The notes under the pieces were generated by a model. The model saw only the letters and a program-made list of their open reading frames with translations. It searched no databases and had not been told where the DNA came from. Position numbers and translations under genes: made by a program. Positions 16,496-24,674 of a stretch of 64,000 nucleotides of DNA are shown here, in pieces; position 1 is the stretch's first letter; the number at the start of each line of letters is the position of its first letter. The DNA is from Phytopseudomonas flavescens (GTDB lineage Bacteria > Pseudomonadota > Gammaproteobacteria > Pseudomonadales > Pseudomonadaceae): the NCBI RefSeq assembly GCF_900100535.1, contig NZ_FNDG01000006.1:124001-188000 (forward strand), given 5' to 3'.

Positions 16496-17664
16496 TGCGT
16501 TTGCTGTACTCGTTTGTGGAACAGGAACAAGCCGCTGGCGCCGGCCAGTGCCGCGAACAGCAGCAGGCGCACGCACCAGGGGGCTACGTCGTTCAGTGAG
16601 CCGTGGCCCACCAGCAGGGTGAGGAAAGCATCGAGCGCCCAGCTCATCGGGGAAACCTCGGCCAGCTGGCGCATGGCTTCCGGCATCACGCTCTTGGGCA
16701 CCATGATGCCGCCGATGGCGGCGAGAATGATCGTGATTCCGCCGCCAAGCAATAGGGCTTGTTCACTACTGCGCGCCAGGGCCGCCAGCAGCAGGCCCAG
16801 GCTGCCGGTGGCCAGGGCGATGCTCGCCGCCAGCGCTGCGTAGGCGACCAGCGCGCCATTGAGTTCCAGCGCCGGCAGGCCGAGCAGTGGCAGGCCATGC
16901 ATGCCGATGCCCAGCAGCAGCACGAACTGCAACAGGTTGATGGCCAGGTAGGGCAGCAGCTTGCTCAAGGCCAGGGTGCCGAGCCCCAGGCCCAGGCAGC
17001 GGAAGCGCAGTAGCGCGCCGCTCTGTTGCTCGCGCTGAAAACTGCCGGCCATGGGCAGCACCACGAAGAACATGCCGAAGATCAGCCAGGCCGGGACGCT
17101 CATCTGCGTGGCGTTGGCCTGGTCGCTCAGGTCGCCGCTGGCCAGGCGCTGGCGCTCGTCGATCTGGCTCTCGGTGCGTTGCTGGATCAGTTCGAGCTGT
17201 TCGGCGGGGCTGAGGCCCTCGTCCAGCGCGCCACTGTCTTGCAGGTAGGCGAGCAGCCGGGTCTGAGCCAGGGCGATGGTCACGGCGCCATGCAGGCGCT
17301 GGCGCGAGAGGCGGTCGAACTGCGCGGGAAAGCTCAGGGTAGGGCCATGATGGGGCGTATCCAGCAGCCTGCCGTCGAAGTCGGCGGCCAGGCTGATGCG
17401 GGTCATCTCCGGCGGGCCGCTGGCGAGCAACTGGCTGTCAGGCAGTTGTGCCTGCAGGGCGCTATGGAAGAAACGGCTGGCGTCGCTGGGCTGTGGCGCA
17501 TCGATGACCAGTTGCAGGGGCGGCGGGCGGTCCTGCAGGTAGCTGGACATGGCCCCGGCCATGATCACCAGGAACAGCGTCGGCATGATGAACAGTACGG
17601 CCAGCGCGTGCGGGTCGCGCAGCAGCAGGAGGATTTCCTTGCCAACCAGGGCGCGCAGTCTCAC
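16477..17664 (-). CDS. ABC-2 type exporter permease
   Basis: 395 residues. One membrane helix near 20-40 (DPHALAVLFIMPTLFLVIMAGAM), a large periplasmic loop of ~150 residues, then five helices from about 190 (VPAWLIFGMFFVVLPMAG, LLPYLAINLLQFVLLLGIGM, ALVAYAALAASIALATGSLGLLLAAL, ILAAIGGIMVPK, RLLLFAALAGASGLFLF). This is the layout of ABC-2 exporters (NodJ/YhhJ-like). It is directly downstream of its ATPase gene (overlap 4 bases) and upstream of the ACP, so it probably exports the product or an intermediate of this cluster to the periplasm. Confidence 0.85.
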   Translation of the reverse strand: MRLRALVGKEILLLLRDPHALAVLFIMPTLFLVIMAGAMSSYLQDRPPPLQLVIDAPQPSDASRFFHSALQAQLPDSQLLASGPPEMTRISLAADFDGRLLDTPHHGPTLSFPAQFDRLSRQRLHGAVTIALAQTRLLAYLQDSGALDEGLSPAEQLELIQQRTESQIDERQRLASGDLSDQANATQMSVPAWLIFGMFFVVLPMAGSFQREQQSGALLRFRCLGLGLGTLALSKLLPYLAINLLQFVLLLGIGMHGLPLLGLPALELNGALVAYAALAASIALATGSLGLLLAALARSSEQALLLGGGITIILAAIGGIMVPKSVMPEAMRQLAEVSPMSWALDAFLTLLVGHGSLNDVAPWCVRLLLFAALAGASGLFLFHKRVQQTQWTTHY

Positions 17665-18545
17665 AGCCGGCCTCCATTGAGGCGCAGGTAGAGCTGCTCC
17701 AGGGAAGGGCGGCCGAAGCGCAGCAGGCTGGGGACCTGCGACTGCTCGCTGATGAAGCGGGTGATCGCCAGCAACTGCGCGACGTCCAGCGCGGCGATGC
17801 GCACGCCAGTGGCCAGTTGTTCGGCGCTCAGCCCCAGGCTGTCAAGCAGCGGCAGCAGGCTGTCAGGCTGGCCCTCGGGCCATTCCAGGAACAGGCCCGG
17901 CTGGCCGTCGAGCAACTGCCGGGTGTCGATATCCAGCTGCACGCGACCTTCGTGGAGCAGCAGGATGCGATCCGCCACCCGCTCCACCTCGTCCAGATAA
18001 TGACTGGTGTAAATCACCGCCTTGCCCTCGGCGGTCAGTTGCTGGACGGCTTCGATGAGCATCTGCCGGCTGGCGGCATCGACGCCCACGGTGGCCTCAT
18101 CGAACAGATAGAGTTCTGCCGGTTGCAGCAGGCCTATGGCGAAGTTCAGGCGCCGCTGTTCGCCGCCGGACAGGCGCTCGGCACGGCGTTCGAGTTTGTC
18201 TTCCAGGGCCGTGCTGACGATGCAGTGCTCCAGGCGTTGGCGACGCTCCGGGCCGCGCAACCGGTAAAGGTCGGCGAACAGGGCGAGGTTCTCTTTCACC
18301 TTCAGCCCGGCATAGAACGCCAGTTGCTGCGGCACCAGGCCCAGGCGCCGCTCGCCCAGCCAGACGATCTCGCCGCTCAGTGGCTGCAGCACGCCGCTGA
18401 GCAGCGACAGCAGGGTGGTCTTGCCGGCGCCGTTGCTGCCCAGCAGCCCCAGGCACTGACCGGCCTGCAGGCGCAGGTCGATACCCTGCAGCGCTGGCTG
18501 TCGGGCTTCGGGGTAACGGTAGCCGAGGTTCTTGAGTTCAAGCAC
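17661..18545 (-). CDS. ABC exporter ATPase subunit
   Basis: 294 residues from a GTG at 18545 (VLELKNLGYRYPEA); the nine residues of the longer frame are cysteine-rich and unlikely. Walker A is GSNGAGKTT, the signature is LSGGEQRRL, Walker B is LYLFDEATVGVD and the switch His is in YTSHYLDEV. The C-terminal extension after residue 220 is typical of ABC-2 exporter ATPases. It overlaps the dehydratase-like gene by 8 bases and the permease by 4, forming one translational unit. Confidence 0.88.
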   Translation of the reverse strand: MLELKNLGYRYPEARQPALQGIDLRLQAGQCLGLLGSNGAGKTTLLSLLSGVLQPLSGEIVWLGERRLGLVPQQLAFYAGLKVKENLALFADLYRLRGPERRQRLEHCIVSTALEDKLERRAERLSGGEQRRLNFAIGLLQPAELYLFDEATVGVDAASRQMLIEAVQQLTAEGKAVIYTSHYLDEVERVADRILLLHEGRVQLDIDTRQLLDGQPGLFLEWPEGQPDSLLPLLDSLGLSAEQLATGVRIAALDVAQLLAITRFISEQSQVPSLLRFGRPSLEQLYLRLNGGRL

Positions 18546-18945
18546 GGACGAGCACCAGCAGCAGTTTGCCATCGAGCAGCAGGCGCTCCTCGCTGTGCAC
18601 GGTGAAGCCGTACAGGGCGCCCGCCGGACTCAGTGCCTCCTGGGTCGCGCTGAGCAGCAGGTCGCCGTCACGGCGCAGGGGATGGTCATGCAGGTGCAAT
18701 TGCGAGAGCTTGCCAACCAGGGCCATTTCGATGGCGCTGTCGTTGCCGTATAAGGCACCATGCGCTGCACACAATTGCGCGGCGGCTTCGAACAGCAGGC
18801 AGGGCGAAGCATTGTCGCCTAGGCTGTCGAGGTGCTGCCAGTTGCTCAGGCCCTGGATAGTGCCGGCGTCATGTTCGAGCAGCGCGTCCAGCCAGAGCGC
18901 CTTGCCCTGGTGCGGCAGCAGTGTATGCAGTTGGCTTCGATCCAT
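18538..18945 (-). CDS. Hotdog-fold beta-hydroxyacyl-ACP dehydratase-like protein
   Basis: 135 residues. The LPHQGKALWLDALL motif near 10-23 holds the His of FabZ/FabA-type dehydratases, and LLFEAAAQLCAAHGAL at about 50-65 holds the acidic residue. It resembles the ApeP protein encoded at 22469-22939 (LVPHAGDMILIDEVL, GIELMAQSVAAFAGC). It is the first gene of the six-gene minus-strand set 14581-18945 and would give the KS/CLF pair its own dehydratase. No ketoreductase is in this set, so ApeQ may be shared. Confidence 0.78.
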   Translation of the reverse strand: MDRSQLHTLLPHQGKALWLDALLEHDAGTIQGLSNWQHLDSLGDNASPCLLFEAAAQLCAAHGALYGNDSAIEMALVGKLSQLHLHDHPLRRDGDLLLSATQEALSPAGALYGFTVHSEERLLLDGKLLLVLVRA

Positions 18946-19005
18946 GGCGGGCGTCTGGGCGTACGGGCGTGGCAGTGTAACAGAGGGCAGTTAGGGAGGC
19001 GTGTG

Positions 19006-19560
19006 GTGGGTGGCTGGCAATTACTGGTTTTCGTGGGGCTGAGTATCGTTCTGATCGGGATTTCCTGGCGGTCGCTGGGTAACCCGCGTAGTCACGGGTT
19101 TTACCGTTTTATCGCCTGGGAGCTGATGGCCGTGGCGCTGGTGCTCAATGCGCCGTTCTGGTTCGAGGACCGCGACGCGACGCATCAGCGGGTTTCCTGG
19201 GTATTGCTGACGGCTTCATTGCTGGTGCTGTTCGCCGGCGTGTACCAGATGCGTCGCTTCGGGCGTGCCGACCAGCGGCGCCAGGACGACGAGCTGTTCG
19301 CCTTCGAGCGCACCTCGGCGCTGGTCACCAATGGCATCTTCCGCTATATCCGCCACCCGATGTACTGCTCGCTGCTGCTGCTTGCCTGGGGCATCGCCTG
19401 GAAGCAGCCGACCGCGTTGACGCTGATCCTGGCATTGCTCTCGAGCGTGGCGCTGTGGCTCGCCGCCAGGTGCGAGGAGCGTGAGTGCCAGGCCTATTTC
19501 GGCGATACCTACCGCGACTACATGGCGCGCAGCCGGATGTTCGTGCCCTTCGTTTTCTGA
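19006..19560 (+). CDS. Isoprenylcysteine carboxyl methyltransferase-like membrane methyltransferase
   Basis: 184 residues from a GTG at 19006, with GGGAGG six bases upstream; a GTG at 19003 is an alternative. Four or five hydrophobic segments are visible. The family-typical SAM-binding stretch is present: ALVTNGIFRYIRHPMYCSLLLLAWG (about 105-130) followed by E-ECQAYFGDTYRDYMARSRMFVPFVF, which matches the RHP-Y and E-x-x-Y pattern of ICMT-like and PEMT-like proteins. It could methylate a phenol or carboxylate of the pigment. It is divergent from the hotdog gene and separated from it by 60 bases. Confidence 0.7.
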   Translation: MGGWQLLVFVGLSIVLIGISWRSLGNPRSHGFYRFIAWELMAVALVLNAPFWFEDRDATHQRVSWVLLTASLLVLFAGVYQMRRFGRADQRRQDDELFAFERTSALVTNGIFRYIRHPMYCSLLLLAWGIAWKQPTALTLILALLSSVALWLAARCEERECQAYFGDTYRDYMARSRMFVPFVF

Positions 19561-19565
19561 CGCCT

Positions 19566-19594
19566 GCGCCGAGAGCCCCGCGGGCTCCCGGCGC
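19566..19594. terminator. Bidirectional hairpin between convergent genes
   Basis: A 13-bp stem with one mismatch (GCGCCGAGAGCCC at 19566-19578, GGGCTCCCGGCGC at 19582-19594) and a 3-nt loop lie between the methyltransferase stop and the convergent operon end at 19600. It can work in both directions. No U-tract is present. Confidence 0.65.
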
Positions 19595-19599
19595 ATCAC

Positions 19600-20040
19600 T
19601 CACTTGACGCGGGCGTACTTGGCCTTCAGTGCGACGCCGGCCATGATGGCGCCGGCATGGCATTCGTATTTGCTGTTGTCGCGGTATTCCTTGCTCTTGT
19701 AGTTGCTGGCCAGGTCGACCACGGCATTGGCGCCTGCGGCCTTGGCCGAGTTCTGCAGTTTGATCAGCGCGGATTGCAGCGCCCAGCTGCAGGCGGCCTC
19801 GTCGGTCTTGTTGAAGGCGTTGGTCTTTTGGCTGGTGGTGACGTTGGCGTTGATGATCTTGGCGCCAGCCGGGGTCTTGTTCAGGTAGAACTTCACCGAC
19901 CCGTCGAGGCGGCCAGCCTGGGTGGCTTCGTTGACCACCGACTGGAAGTCCAGGAAGTGGGCGGTGTCACGGGCCTGGCTGACGGCAGGCAGCAGGGCGG
20001 CGGAGAGAAGTGCAGCAGCGGTCCAGGTTTTTGCGTTCAT
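19600..20040 (-). CDS. Secreted protein of unknown function, last gene of the pigment operon
   Basis: 146 residues with a signal peptide (AALLSAALLPAVSQA, cleaved near 23). The mature part is alanine/lysine-rich with ANVTTSQKTNAFNKTDEAACSWALQSALIKLQNSAKAAGANAVVDLASNY and two cysteines (C82 and C125 region). Relatives are often named excinuclease-like in databases, but no UvrA feature is visible, so that name is rejected. It is a periplasmic or surface protein that is 18 bases downstream of a lipoprotein gene and in the ape operon direction. Confidence 0.7.
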   Translation of the reverse strand: MNAKTWTAAALLSAALLPAVSQARDTAHFLDFQSVVNEATQAGRLDGSVKFYLNKTPAGAKIINANVTTSQKTNAFNKTDEAACSWALQSALIKLQNSAKAAGANAVVDLASNYKSKEYRDNSKYECHAGAIMAGVALKAKYARVK

Positions 20041-20058
20041 GGGTAACTCCTCGAGTGT

Positions 20059-20463
20059 TTACTGGGGCATGTAAAGGGAAGGACTGCTCAATTCCTGCTG
20101 AATGCTGCGATCCAGATTCTGGGTCCAGGTGTTGTAGGTCCGGTGGATCTTGCCGTTGCGGTAGTCGAGATTGCGACTGCCGCGGTAGCGGATCGAGTAG
20201 GTCGAAGCGGTGTAGGGAATGGTGACTTGCGCCTGGTGGCTGCGGCGGGTGACCGATGCCAGGATCTGCCCCTGGTCTGCGCGTTCCACCGTCCATTGGC
20301 GGCGCTGCAGGGCGGTGAGGATCGCCCTGCGCATGTCGTCCTCGCCCTTCACCGCGGTCGGTGGTGCGCTGTTTTCGATGTTCACCACCGGCTTCGAGGT
20401 GCAGGCGGTGATACCCAGGAGCAGAAGGGCGAGCAGAGCGATGCGGTTGAAACGAGACATCAT
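20059..20463 (-). CDS. Small lipoprotein
   Basis: 134 residues. The lipobox LLGITAC ends at C21, so the mature protein is lipid-anchored. The remainder, GEDDMRRAILTALQRRQWTVERADQGQILASVTRR, then YSIRYRGSRNLDYRNGKIHRTYNTWTQNLDRSIQQEL, has an alternating beta-strand character and no recognised enzyme motif. Start is either of two adjacent ATGs (20463 or 20460). It is in line with ApeR, 34 bases downstream, and so is probably part of the same operon. Confidence 0.75.
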   Translation of the reverse strand: MMSRFNRIALLALLLLGITACTSKPVVNIENSAPPTAVKGEDDMRRAILTALQRRQWTVERADQGQILASVTRRSHQAQVTIPYTASTYSIRYRGSRNLDYRNGKIHRTYNTWTQNLDRSIQQELSSPSLYMPQ

Positions 20464-20497
20464 CCATATTCCTTGTCGGTGAAGACGTTACGGTCTT

Positions 20498-21724
20498 TCA
20501 GTGCCAGCGGCGGAAGATCAACGACGTATTGACACCGCCAAAGGCGAAATTGTTGTTCATCACGTACTCATTGTTCATCTCGCGGAATTCGCCGCGCAGA
20601 TAATCCAGTTCGCCGCAGGCCGGATCGATCTGGTTCAGATTGAGCGTGTGCGCGTAGCTGTCGCTGTTGAGCATTTCGATGCTGAACCAGGATTCCAGTG
20701 CGCCGCAGGCGCCCAGGGTGTGGCCCAGGTAACTCTTCTGCGAGCTGATTGGCATGCGTGTGCCGAACAGGCTGCTGGTGGCCTGGGTTTCCGCCACGTC
20801 GCCCTGCTCGGTGGCGGTGCCATGGCCATTGACGTAACCGATGGCGTCCGGCGTCAGCGCGGCATCTTCCAGGGCCAGTTGCATGGCCCGGCGCATGGTG
20901 GCCTGTACCGGTTTGGTGGCGTGCTGGCCGTCGGCGCTGCAGCCGAAACCGACGATCTCGGCGTGGATGGTGGCGCCGCGGGCGAGGGCATGCTCCAGTT
21001 CCTCGAGCACCAGCATGCCGGCGCCCTCGCCGATCACCAGGCCGTCGCGGCCCCTGTCGTAGGGGCGTGGGCTGGTGTGCGGCGCATCGTTCTTCAGGCT
21101 GGTGGCGTAGAGTGCGTCGAAGACCATGGCTTCGGTCGGGCACAGCTCCTCGGCGCCGCCGGCGAGCATCAGCGGCAGGCGGCCGAACTTGATCGCTTCA
21201 AAGGCGTAGCCGATGCCCTGGCTACCGCTGGTGCACGCGCTGGAGGTGGGGATCAGCCGACCGGTGAGGCCGAAGAAGATGCTGATATTGGCGGCCGTGG
21301 TGTGCGGCATCATGCGGATGTAGGAGTTGGCGTTGAGGCCGTCGGCCACCGAGTTGAGCAGCATGTTGCCGAACGCCTTGATCTCCTCGGTGCTGCCGGT
21401 GGACGAACCGCAGGCCACGCCCATGCGGCCGTCACCGATCCGTGCGTCGCCGAGCAGGCCGGCGTTGGCCAGGGCGCGTTCGGCTGCGTAGACCGACAGC
21501 CGCGATACGCGGCCCATGCTGCGCAGTTGCTTGCGGGTCCAGTGGCCGGGCACCACGAAATCGTCCACCGGGCCGCCCAGGCGGGTGTTCAGTTCGCTGA
21601 AACGATCCCACTCGTGCATCACCCGGATGCCGCTGCGATTGGCACGGAAATTCGCCGAGATACTGTCCCAGCTCTCGCCCAGGGAGGTAATGCCGGCCAT
21701 GCCGGTAACGACTACGCGCTTCAT
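20498..21724 (-). CDS. apeR: Aryl polyene beta-ketoacyl-ACP synthase ApeR
   Basis: 408 residues, full-length FabF-like ketosynthase. The triad is complete: C164 (SSACTSGSQG), H301 (GHGTATEQGD) and H335 (SYLGHTLGACG). The C-terminal NNNFAFGGVNTSLIFRRW is the standard ending. In the aryl polyene pathway ApeR is the homodimeric ketosynthase, distinct from the ApeO/ApeC heterodimer. The start MKRVVVTGMAGITSLGESW is unambiguous. It follows ApeQ by 19 bases. Names ape follow the E. coli/Xenorhabdus scheme from memory. Confidence 0.88.
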   Translation of the reverse strand: MKRVVVTGMAGITSLGESWDSISANFRANRSGIRVMHEWDRFSELNTRLGGPVDDFVVPGHWTRKQLRSMGRVSRLSVYAAERALANAGLLGDARIGDGRMGVACGSSTGSTEEIKAFGNMLLNSVADGLNANSYIRMMPHTTAANISIFFGLTGRLIPTSSACTSGSQGIGYAFEAIKFGRLPLMLAGGAEELCPTEAMVFDALYATSLKNDAPHTSPRPYDRGRDGLVIGEGAGMLVLEELEHALARGATIHAEIVGFGCSADGQHATKPVQATMRRAMQLALEDAALTPDAIGYVNGHGTATEQGDVAETQATSSLFGTRMPISSQKSYLGHTLGACGALESWFSIEMLNSDSYAHTLNLNQIDPACGELDYLRGEFREMNNEYVMNNNFAFGGVNTSLIFRRWH

Positions 21725-21743
21725 CGTGCCACTTCACTCTTGA

Positions 21744-22472
21744 TCAACACAGACCGCCATTCACGGCGATCACCTGGCGGGTGATATAGGCCGCTTCTTC
21801 GGACATCAGAAAATTCACCGCGCCGGCCACTTCGTCCGGGGTGCCCATGCGCGCCGCCGGGATCATCTTGAGAATCTCCTCGAGCGGCACGTGCTCGTCG
21901 AGAATCTCGGTATCGATCAGCCCCGGTGCCACGCAGTTGACGGTGATCCTGCGTTTGCCCAGTTCGATGGCCAGCGCCTTGGCTGCACCGATGATACCGG
22001 CTTTGGAAGCACTGTAATTGACCTGGCCGCGATTGCCGATCAGCCCGGAAACCGAGGTGATGCAGACGATACGCCCTGGCTTGCGGCGACGCACCATGGG
22101 CATGGTCAGCGGATGCAGGACATTGTAGAAACCGTCGAGATTCGTGCGCAGCACCACATCCCAGTCCTCTTCGCTGAGCGCCGGGAAGGCGCCGTCGCGG
22201 GTCAGGCCGGCATTGCACACGATGCCGTAATAGGCGCCGTGGGCCTCCACGTCTGCCTCCAGGGCATCGCGGCAGGCTGCGCGGTCGGCCACGTCGAACT
22301 GCAGGATGCGGGCGCTCTGGCCGAGTGCCTCGATCTGCGCCTGTACCGCTTCGGCCTCGTCGCGACGCGAACGGCAGTGCAGCACCAGGTCGTAACCGGC
22401 GCGTGCCAGGCGCAGTGCAATGGCGCGGCCGATACCGCGGCTCGATCCGGTGACCAGAATGGTCTCGCTCAT
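21744..22472 (-). CDS. apeQ: 3-oxoacyl-ACP reductase (FabG-type) ApeQ
   Basis: 242 residues from the ATG at 22472, which overlaps the ApeP stop by 4 bases (ATGA). Short-chain dehydrogenase: nucleotide motif TGSSRGIGRAI at about 8-18, the N-A-G motif in CNAGLTRDGAF, and the catalytic S-Y-K in SVSGLIGNRGQVNYSASKAG. It reduces the beta-keto group with NADPH during polyene elongation. The longer frame from 22595 has an arginine/proline-rich unlikely N-terminus. Confidence 0.92.
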   Translation of the reverse strand: MSETILVTGSSRGIGRAIALRLARAGYDLVLHCRSRRDEAEAVQAQIEALGQSARILQFDVADRAACRDALEADVEAHGAYYGIVCNAGLTRDGAFPALSEEDWDVVLRTNLDGFYNVLHPLTMPMVRRRKPGRIVCITSVSGLIGNRGQVNYSASKAGIIGAAKALAIELGKRRITVNCVAPGLIDTEILDEHVPLEEILKMIPAARMGTPDEVAGAVNFLMSEEAAYITRQVIAVNGGLC

Positions 22473-22939
22473 GCGGACGGCTCCTTGGAAATGGGGGGTT
22501 CCTGAATGTAGGTGGCCACGTCGCGGGGCTGAAACACGTTCAGCCGGGCCTCGACGAGGATGGCCGGGCCTTGCAGGCGGCATTCGAATACGCACATGCC
22601 GTTGTCATCCTGCAGCGAGCGGGTGGCGGTGATGTGCAGTGTACTGTCGGCCGGGAAACGCTCCACGTTGCAGGTGAAATTGCGCGTGCCGAGCAGGAAA
22701 CCCAGTTCCACCGGGCGGCCTTCCTGGCGCGCGTGGCAGCCGGCGAAGGCCGCCACGCTCTGGGCCATCAGCTCGATGCCGACCGACGCGGGCAGGCTGC
22801 CGTCCGCATCGCTGAACAGCCCGCCCGGGCGTACCACCAGGCAGGTCTCGATATGCTCGGCGCTGAACGCCAGCACCTCGTCGATCAGAATCATGTCGCC
22901 AGCGTGGGGCACCAGCTCGGCGACGGGCCAGACACTCAC
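22469..22939 (-). CDS. apeP: Beta-hydroxyacyl-ACP dehydratase ApeP (hotdog fold)
   Basis: 156 residues. The FabZ/FabA-like LVPHAGDMILIDEVLAF motif (His near 11) and GIELMAQSVAAFAGCHA (acidic residue near 55) are visible. It dehydrates the hydroxyacyl-ACP to the conjugated enoyl form; repeated without enoyl reduction this gives the polyene. The ATG overlaps the ApeO stop by 4 bases and the stop overlaps ApeQ, as expected for coupled translation. A second hotdog domain is fused to ApeH (34441-36099). Confidence 0.85.
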   Translation of the reverse strand: MSVWPVAELVPHAGDMILIDEVLAFSAEHIETCLVVRPGGLFSDADGSLPASVGIELMAQSVAAFAGCHARQEGRPVELGFLLGTRNFTCNVERFPADSTLHITATRSLQDDNGMCVFECRLQGPAILVEARLNVFQPRDVATYIQEPPISKEPSA

Positions 22940-24195
22940 GGTAGGTCTCCTAGGGTCTGTTGGCGCTTCAGCGCACGCCGTTCGGAAGCGTCAACAGAGC
23001 CTAAAATCAAGGAAATGTTGTTGCCGCCAAAGGCGAACGAATTGCTCATCAGGTAACGGCGCCCATCCGTTGGCAGTTGTGCAGGGGCGGTCGCTTCGAC
23101 CAGATTCAGGCGCGGCAGTTGCGTATCGGCCTGACCATCCCAGACATGAGGCGGCAGGCGATTGGCGGTGTTGTAATCACTCAGGGTCAGCCAGCAGAAG
23201 GCAGCCTCCAGTGCCCCGGCGGCGCCGAGGGTATGACCGGTCAGTGATTTGCTCGACGAACAGGCCACGCCGGCGGGAAACAGCGCCTGCACCGCCAGGC
23301 TCTCCATGGCGTCGTTGTGGGTAGTGGCGGTGCCATGCAAGTTCAAATAGCTGATCTGCTCGGCCGCCAGGCCCGCAGCGCTCAGCGCCTTGTGCATGGC
23401 TTGTTGGGCGCCGATGCCCTGTGGATGCGGCGCGGAAATATGGTGCGCGTCGGAGCTGGCGCCGCCGCCGAGCAGGGCAATGCCCGGGACATGATCGTCG
23501 TCGTGCGCGCGGGTCATCAGGAACAGTGCTGCGGCTTCACCGATATTGATCCCGTGGCGGTTGATCGAGAACGGGTTGCAGCGCTCGTCGGATACCGCCT
23601 CCAGGCTGGCGAACCCGTTCAGGGTCAGCTTGCAGAGGCTGTCGACACCGCCGCACAGCACGGCATCGCACACGCCCAGTTGCAGCAGGCGCTGGGCGCT
23701 GAGCAGGGCACGGGCGCTGGAGGTGCAGGCGGTCGACTGGCAGTACACCGGCCCGCTCAGCCCCAGCCAGTCGGCGAGGAAGGTGGCCGGGGCGACGATT
23801 TCCTGGCCGCTGTAGTGGTATTCGGCAGGCAGCACGCCGTGGTTCACGTATTCAGCGATATGCTCGCCTGCCTCGGCGATGCCCGAGGTACTGGTGCCGA
23901 GCATCACGGCGATGCGTCCGGCGCCGTGGCGGGCGATGGCGGCCCGGATCTCGTCGTGGATTTCCAGCGCCGCGGCCAGCAGCAGTCTGTTGTTGCGGCT
24001 CGCGGCGTGTTCCTGGCCGGCGGGCATGGCCGGCAACGGCCCCTCGACCGCGCCGACGGTCACGCTGCGCTGCGGTATCCAGCCGGCCTGGCGGCGCATG
24101 CCGCTGGTGTCACCGGCGAACAGGGCATCGGCCACTGCCTGCTTGCCCTGGCCAAGGGCGCAGACCACGCCAAGGGCGTCGAGTCGAGCGATCAT
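22936..24195 (-). CDS. apeO: Aryl polyene beta-ketoacyl-ACP synthase ApeO
   Basis: 419 residues. The triad is C157 (STACTSSARA), H287 (LHGTATTHND) and H321 (LTGHTLGAAG), so it is a competent ketosynthase. It should pair with the shortened ApeC CLF. The usual KS ending SNSFAFGGNNISLIL is reached at about 400, and the last ~19 residues (VDASERRALKRQQTLGDLP) come from a dispersed palindrome (22950-23004) that has been read into the gene. This tail is unlike other ApeO proteins and is probably a repeat insertion at the 3' end. Confidence 0.88.
   Translation of the reverse strand: MIARLDALGVVCALGQGKQAVADALFAGDTSGMRRQAGWIPQRSVTVGAVEGPLPAMPAGQEHAASRNNRLLLAAALEIHDEIRAAIARHGAGRIAVMLGTSTSGIAEAGEHIAEYVNHGVLPAEYHYSGQEIVAPATFLADWLGLSGPVYCQSTACTSSARALLSAQRLLQLGVCDAVLCGGVDSLCKLTLNGFASLEAVSDERCNPFSINRHGINIGEAAALFLMTRAHDDDHVPGIALLGGGASSDAHHISAPHPQGIGAQQAMHKALSAAGLAAEQISYLNLHGTATTHNDAMESLAVQALFPAGVACSSSKSLTGHTLGAAGALEAAFCWLTLSDYNTANRLPPHVWDGQADTQLPRLNLVEATAPAQLPTDGRRYLMSNSFAFGGNNISLILGSVDASERRALKRQQTLGDLP
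22950..23004. repeat. Dispersed palindrome family A, full copy 2
   Basis: A 55-bp imperfect palindrome with arms CTAGGGTCTGTTGGCGCTTC and GGAAGCGTCAACAGAGCC. It matches copy 1 at 1626-1680 closely and supplies the last codons of apeO. It sits just before the coupled start of apeP, so any hairpin would affect the middle of the operon. Confidence 0.8.
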
Positions 24196-24674
24196 GGTTG
24201 TGTCTCCAATGGGCTCACCTGGTAGCGCTGCTTGCCGTTATCCAGGCGGATGGCCAGTGGTGCCCTGTACTGGATGCGCCAGTTGGGCGCGAGCTGGCGA
24301 CCGTCGCTGCCTTGCCGCTGCCAGTCGGCTTGAGCGTAGTTGCGTGCCAATTGATCGGCCGGGGTGAGGGCGAACAGCAGGGCGGCGAACAGTTCGCGGG
24401 CCTCGCCATTGGGCGGCAGCAGGCCGTCGTTGTGCCAGGCGCCGGCGATCAGCGACTGGCGAGCCAGGGGCACGCCGAGCGGGTCGAACAGCGACCAGCG
24501 CAGGCTGTTGCCTTCTGCCTGGATCACCAGCAGCCAGTCCTGGCCATCGGCGCTGCTCACCTGTAGCGATAGCGGCAGCGGTGCGACCAGCGCTGGGGAT
24601 GAGTCGGGCAGCGGCGTGCGGGCGGCGCAGGCGGTCAGCAACAACACGCAGGCGAGCAACCACAACCTGTTCAT
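24192..24674 (-). CDS. DUF3261-type lipoprotein (ApeN-like)
   Basis: 160 residues from the ATG at 24674. The lipobox LLLTACAAR ends near C18. The body has PLPLSLQVSSADGQDWLLVIQAEGNSLRWSLFDPLGVPLARQSLIAG, which is beta-strand rich, and a C-terminal WRIQYRAPLAIRLDNGKQRYQV. In aryl polyene clusters such lipoproteins accompany the LolA and MMPL proteins and are thought to help place the pigment in the outer membrane. It overlaps both neighbours by 4 bases (methyltransferase and ApeO). Confidence 0.75.
   Translation of the reverse strand: MNRLWLLACVLLLTACAARTPLPDSSPALVAPLPLSLQVSSADGQDWLLVIQAEGNSLRWSLFDPLGVPLARQSLIAGAWHNDGLLPPNGEARELFAALLFALTPADQLARNYAQADWQRQGSDGRQLAPNWRIQYRAPLAIRLDNGKQRYQVSPLETQP

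Noticed and set aside
19600..20040. Naming the secreted protein as an excinuclease subunit
   Set aside because: The protein is 146 residues with a signal peptide and has no Walker motifs or zinc fingers of UvrA, so the label is unsupported.
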